DNA from: Thermoproteota archaeon | GTDB taxonomy: Archaea > Korarchaeota > Korarchaeia > Korarchaeales > Korarchaeaceae | NCBI GenBank assembly: GCA_026986575.1 | Contig: JALSOH010000009.1 | Coordinates: 124,001 to 188,000 of the forward strand | Reading direction: 5' to 3' | DNA: 64,000 bases | Shown: positions 61,426 to 64,000 of the stretch, piece after piece | Position numbering within the stretch: position 1 is the first letter of the stretch | Layout of the letters: the number at the start of each line of letters is the position of its first letter | Translations under genes and position numbers: made by a program | The notes under the pieces: model-generated | The model's database searches: none | Seen by the model: only the letters and a program-made list of their open reading frames with translations | What the model was told of the DNA's origin: nothing

Positions 61426-63977
61426 ATGATGTGGTCGGCCACGTGATCTCCCGCTCCACCCCAAAGAGGATCATGTTCGTGGTTCTAAAGGGGTCTAGGG
61501 TTGGAATGGGGGATTTTTACGTGGTCAACCATCCTTGGAAGGGAGTTCCCGTCTTCCTCAGGGTCAGGGAAATCCAGACCATGAATGAGGAGGTGGACCT
61601 GGGAAGGACAGGTCTCCTAGCCAGCAGCTCGGGACTCATCTCGGACTACAGCAGTGAGCTAGAGTACGTGATAGTGGAGAGTGAGGTCTTGGGGTACAGG
61701 GATCCGGAGAGTGGTAGGATAAGGGGGCTGGAAGCTCCTCCATCCACCCTCTCACCCGTCAGGCGTCCCTCTAAGTCTGATCTGGTCTCCTTCCTTGGCC
61801 AAGGGGATGGCAGGGGCCTCCCCGTGAGGATAGGGAGGGTGAAGGGAACGTCGGTCCCGTTCCATCTGGACCTAGCCTCAGTGGCTAGGGGCCACATGTT
61901 CGTGACTGGGATGACTAGGAGCGGGAAGAGCGTTACCGAGGACACGATCGTCCTCCTCTTCAACAGGGAGAAAGGGAAGTACTTCTTAGGCCCCATAAGG
62001 AAGTTTGTGGATCCCTACCTTCCAAGGAGGGCTAGGAGGGGGATAGTGGACATGAGGGGGTGGGGATGGGAGACCCTCACCTTGGGCCCCGGGATGAGGC
62101 CAGAGTGGAGACCCATAGCGGGCGCCCTGAGGCATGTGAACGATAAGGAGATATACGAGATCGAGACGGCCACTGGGAGGAAGATCAGGGTCACTGAGGA
62201 CCATAGCCTGCTCGTCACCCCTGACGGGACTAGCGTCGTACCGGTCAAGCCCAAGACGCTTATGGCCATGAGGAGCAAGTACCTGATAGTGCCTAGGGGG
62301 GCTCCTTTACCGAAGCCCAAGTCCACCAGCTTGTACATGGACAGGCTCATAGGCATTGCCCTAGCCTCGGGGGTCCCCTACTTCGAGGGAGGGATCCTTA
62401 TAATGGATCCATCGCCTGCAGACGTGAGAGTAGCATGTATGGAGGCAGGAGTGGACTGCGAGAGCATGGGCAGGGCCGCGATACGCGCTAGGTCGGAGCT
62501 TCTCATGGACGCGGTGGCAGAGGGGCTGGCTTCGATCCTCAATCTCCCGATGAGTCACCAGCACTTCACCGGTTCCTTCCTGTATCCCCTGCCCAGCGCT
62601 CTCAAGGAGTACCTCTACAGGAGGCTCCTTCCCTACATGAACGGGAAGTCATTGGTGATGATGGAGAGCGAGGACAGGATCCTCTCGGCCTCCATACTGC
62701 TCTCATTGGTTGGGGTGACGACCCTAGAGATGTGCGAGAGGGGACTGAAGCTGGATCCAGCCACCGCCGCCATGCTCAGGGACAAGCTGGAGATGCCGCA
62801 TATGTTCGTGGAGGAGATGGATGGAGCTCTAACGCTCGGCGATCCGAGGAGGGAGACCAAGGTAGCTGAGGGAGTCATCCAGAAGGGATGGGTGGATTTG
62901 GAGAGGGTGGTCAGGGTCGAGAGGCTCTACTCGAGGCAGGAGTTCGTTTACGATCTGGATGTGCCGGGAGCCCAGAACTTCCTAGCCAACGGGATCTTCG
63001 CCCACAACAGCAGTTTCGTCTCCAGCCTCATCTCGAAGTCATCGCGGCTCCATCCTAGGCCCGGTTTCCTTGTGCTGGACAGGAGGGGGGAGTACGTCGG
63101 ACTTGCGAAGAGAGGAGCCGTGATTTACGACTACACAGCATTCCTCCCCAAGCACGGCCTAGCTAGGCCTGCTGACGTGGCGAGGAGGTTGGGATACAGG
63201 CAGGGGACTCTCTCCCACAGGCTAGTGCTCTCGGCAGCCGAGGAGGTCATGAGTGAGGGCGAGGAGCCGGACCTCCAATCCCTGATCAGGGCGCTCAGGA
63301 GGTTAGCGAGGGAGATGAGGGTCAAATCCTCCCTCGTGGCTGAAGTAGAGGCGAGGTTGAGGAGGGAGTTCCCCAACTTGGTAGCTGGGGGCGGGGGCCT
63401 CGACGTGGTCGAGGAGGTGAGGAAGAACCCCCTCGTCGTAGTGGACTTCTCCTCAGACACGAGGTACGAGGACCAATTCTATGCGGTCAGGGAGATGGTA
63501 AGGAGGCTCACCAATTACGCCGTGTCTAGGAGGAACGAGGGGGATTTCGCCCTCATCGTCGTCGTAGAGGAAGCCCAGTATCTGGTTCCGGAGAGGGGTT
63601 ACACCATAGTCGGGGATCCCTACGAGGCAGGGGCTGCTCAGGCCATAATAGAGGCGATAAGCCAGGCCGGCGGCTACAATTTGGGCTTCGTGGTGGTGAC
63701 CCAGAGGCCGGCATACGTGAGCAAGAGCGTTATAAGCCAGACCAACACGGTGGCGGCCTTCAGGTTGAGGAACGGGAACGATCAGGAGGCCATCATGAAG
63801 TACACTGAGGCGGAGGATCTCTCCAATTACTTGGCGATGCTCTCCGACCACGAAGCCTTGCTATGGGGCATGGCCAGTCCCATACCCTTCCCGGTACAGG
63901 TGGAGGTTGAAGTAGTGAGCCTGCCGGCGAAGGCCTCTAGGCCGCCAGAGGAGGCTTGGGCGCGCATGCGCGGATAA
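61422..63977 (+). CDS. herA: HerA-type DNA translocase with an in-frame intein
   Basis: 851 residues. Without the intein 491 residues remain, the usual HerA size. Extein: HAS-barrel N-terminus (about 1-130), then VTGMTRSGK, intein, SSFVSSLI. This restores Walker A GMTRSGKS. Walker B is IVVVEEAQYLVPERG, followed by VVVTQRPAYVSKSV and VAAFRLRNGNDQEAIMKYTE. HerA is a hexameric ATPase that loads NurA for end resection. TTG start overlapping nurA. Mre11 and Rad50 genes are not in the window but may lie beyond it. Confidence 0.9.
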   Translation: MNDVVGHVISRSTPKRIMFVVLKGSRVGMGDFYVVNHPWKGVPVFLRVREIQTMNEEVDLGRTGLLASSSGLISDYSSELEYVIVESEVLGYRDPESGRIRGLEAPPSTLSPVRRPSKSDLVSFLGQGDGRGLPVRIGRVKGTSVPFHLDLASVARGHMFVTGMTRSGKSVTEDTIVLLFNREKGKYFLGPIRKFVDPYLPRRARRGIVDMRGWGWETLTLGPGMRPEWRPIAGALRHVNDKEIYEIETATGRKIRVTEDHSLLVTPDGTSVVPVKPKTLMAMRSKYLIVPRGAPLPKPKSTSLYMDRLIGIALASGVPYFEGGILIMDPSPADVRVACMEAGVDCESMGRAAIRARSELLMDAVAEGLASILNLPMSHQHFTGSFLYPLPSALKEYLYRRLLPYMNGKSLVMMESEDRILSASILLSLVGVTTLEMCERGLKLDPATAAMLRDKLEMPHMFVEEMDGALTLGDPRRETKVAEGVIQKGWVDLERVVRVERLYSRQEFVYDLDVPGAQNFLANGIFAHNSSFVSSLISKSSRLHPRPGFLVLDRRGEYVGLAKRGAVIYDYTAFLPKHGLARPADVARRLGYRQGTLSHRLVLSAAEEVMSEGEEPDLQSLIRALRRLAREMRVKSSLVAEVEARLRREFPNLVAGGGGLDVVEEVRKNPLVVVDFSSDTRYEDQFYAVREMVRRLTNYAVSRRNEGDFALIVVVEEAQYLVPERGYTIVGDPYEAGAAQAIIEAISQAGGYNLGFVVVTQRPAYVSKSVISQTNTVAAFRLRNGNDQEAIMKYTEAEDLSNYLAMLSDHEALLWGMASPIPFPVQVEVEVVSLPAKASRPPEEAWARMRG
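61929..63008 (+). other. Intein in the Walker A motif of HerA, with worn endonuclease domain
   Basis: 360 residues. First residue Ser: SVTEDTIVLLFNREKG (splicing block A). Block B: RKIRVTEDHSLLVT with the T-x-x-H. Block F: YDLDVPGAQNFLANG. Block G: FAHN, followed by Ser as +1 residue. The middle has residues of LAGLIDADG endonuclease motifs in worn form (RLIGIALASGVPYFEGG; ILSASILLSLVGV), without the acidic residues needed for DNA cutting. Splicing residues look intact, so protein splicing should work while homing probably does not. Confidence 0.88.
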
Positions 63978-63984
63978 AATTTTA

Positions 63985-63999
63985 ACATGCTCACTTTTT
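63985..63999 (+). terminator. T-rich terminator candidate after herA
   Basis: A T-run (63994-63999, CTTTTT) follows the herA stop by about 17 bases. Confidence 0.35.
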
Positions 64000-64000
64000 A

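Noticed and set aside
1-64000. tRNA genes
   Set aside because: No cloverleaf with a GTTCRANNC-type T arm and acceptor stem was recognised in the gene-free stretches; a covariance search would be decisive.

Overview
This window looks like chromosomal DNA of a thermophilic archaeon of the TACK/Thermoproteota type. Arginine is written mostly as AGG/AGA, and many genes have a TATA-like box about 25 bases upstream of a presumably leaderless start. The gene set includes nurA-herA, a TackOD1-type zinc protein, bipartite lplA/lplB, class II HMG-CoA reductase, superoxide reductase, AbrB-PhoU and many HEPN/MNT and PIN modules. I lean to a Korarchaeota-like lineage, but no rRNA or tRNA is present to prove it.

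Layout. 0-5.2 kb: the end of a membrane protein, larA, a DUF389 membrane protein, a DUF354 protein and a small partner. 5.2-9.6 kb (minus): a family-2 glycosyltransferase, a TackOD1-like zinc-ribbon protein and two tandem ACT-V4R sensor proteins. 9.7-14.1 kb: DUF505, then hepT-mnt, vapBC and mnt-hepT modules. 14.2-21.8 kb is the metabolic core: larE, the fixCXAB electron-transfer operon, larB, larC and nikR, with an AbiEii-type pseudogene between larC and nikR. Together with larA at 0.1 kb this gives every step of nickel-pincer cofactor synthesis, the cofactor's enzyme, a nickel sensor and a putative bifurcating flavoprotein. 21.9-26 kb is a worn region: a DNPH1-like hydrolase, an AAA+ ATPase pseudogene, an MBL-fold protein, a RHH-PIN pair, and a decaying HEPN/MNT pair.

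26-31 kb: two transporters, class II HMG-CoA reductase overlapping an enolase-superfamily (OSBS/NSAR-like) gene, and an intact mnt-HEPN pair. 31-37 kb (minus): a large GT-C-like membrane protein, a surface-anchored Ig-like protein and a MarC protein. 37.1-38.5 kb has no gene I can assign. 38.9-42 kb shows an old duplication: two small membrane or exported genes plus the last codons of pstB were copied. One copy is intact, the other is a fused, decayed relic beside the real pstB, and two roadblock-domain genes lie between them. 42-46.8 kb is pstSCAB with a divergent AbrB-PhoU regulator.

46.8-54.4 kb: a Cys-cluster protein, a SatD-like protein with an added HTH and its membrane partner, a tandem palindromic operator, an AstE/AspA-like hydrolase, an FG-GAP surface protein, a B3/B4 protein, lplB, lplA and an unknown gene. 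54.5-60.2 kb: a ferritin-like protein, superoxide reductase, two Lrp-type regulators, an APC transporter, a CPA2 antiporter and a CARF-like wHTH regulator. 60.3-64 kb: nurA and herA. herA carries a 360-residue intein exactly inside its Walker A motif.
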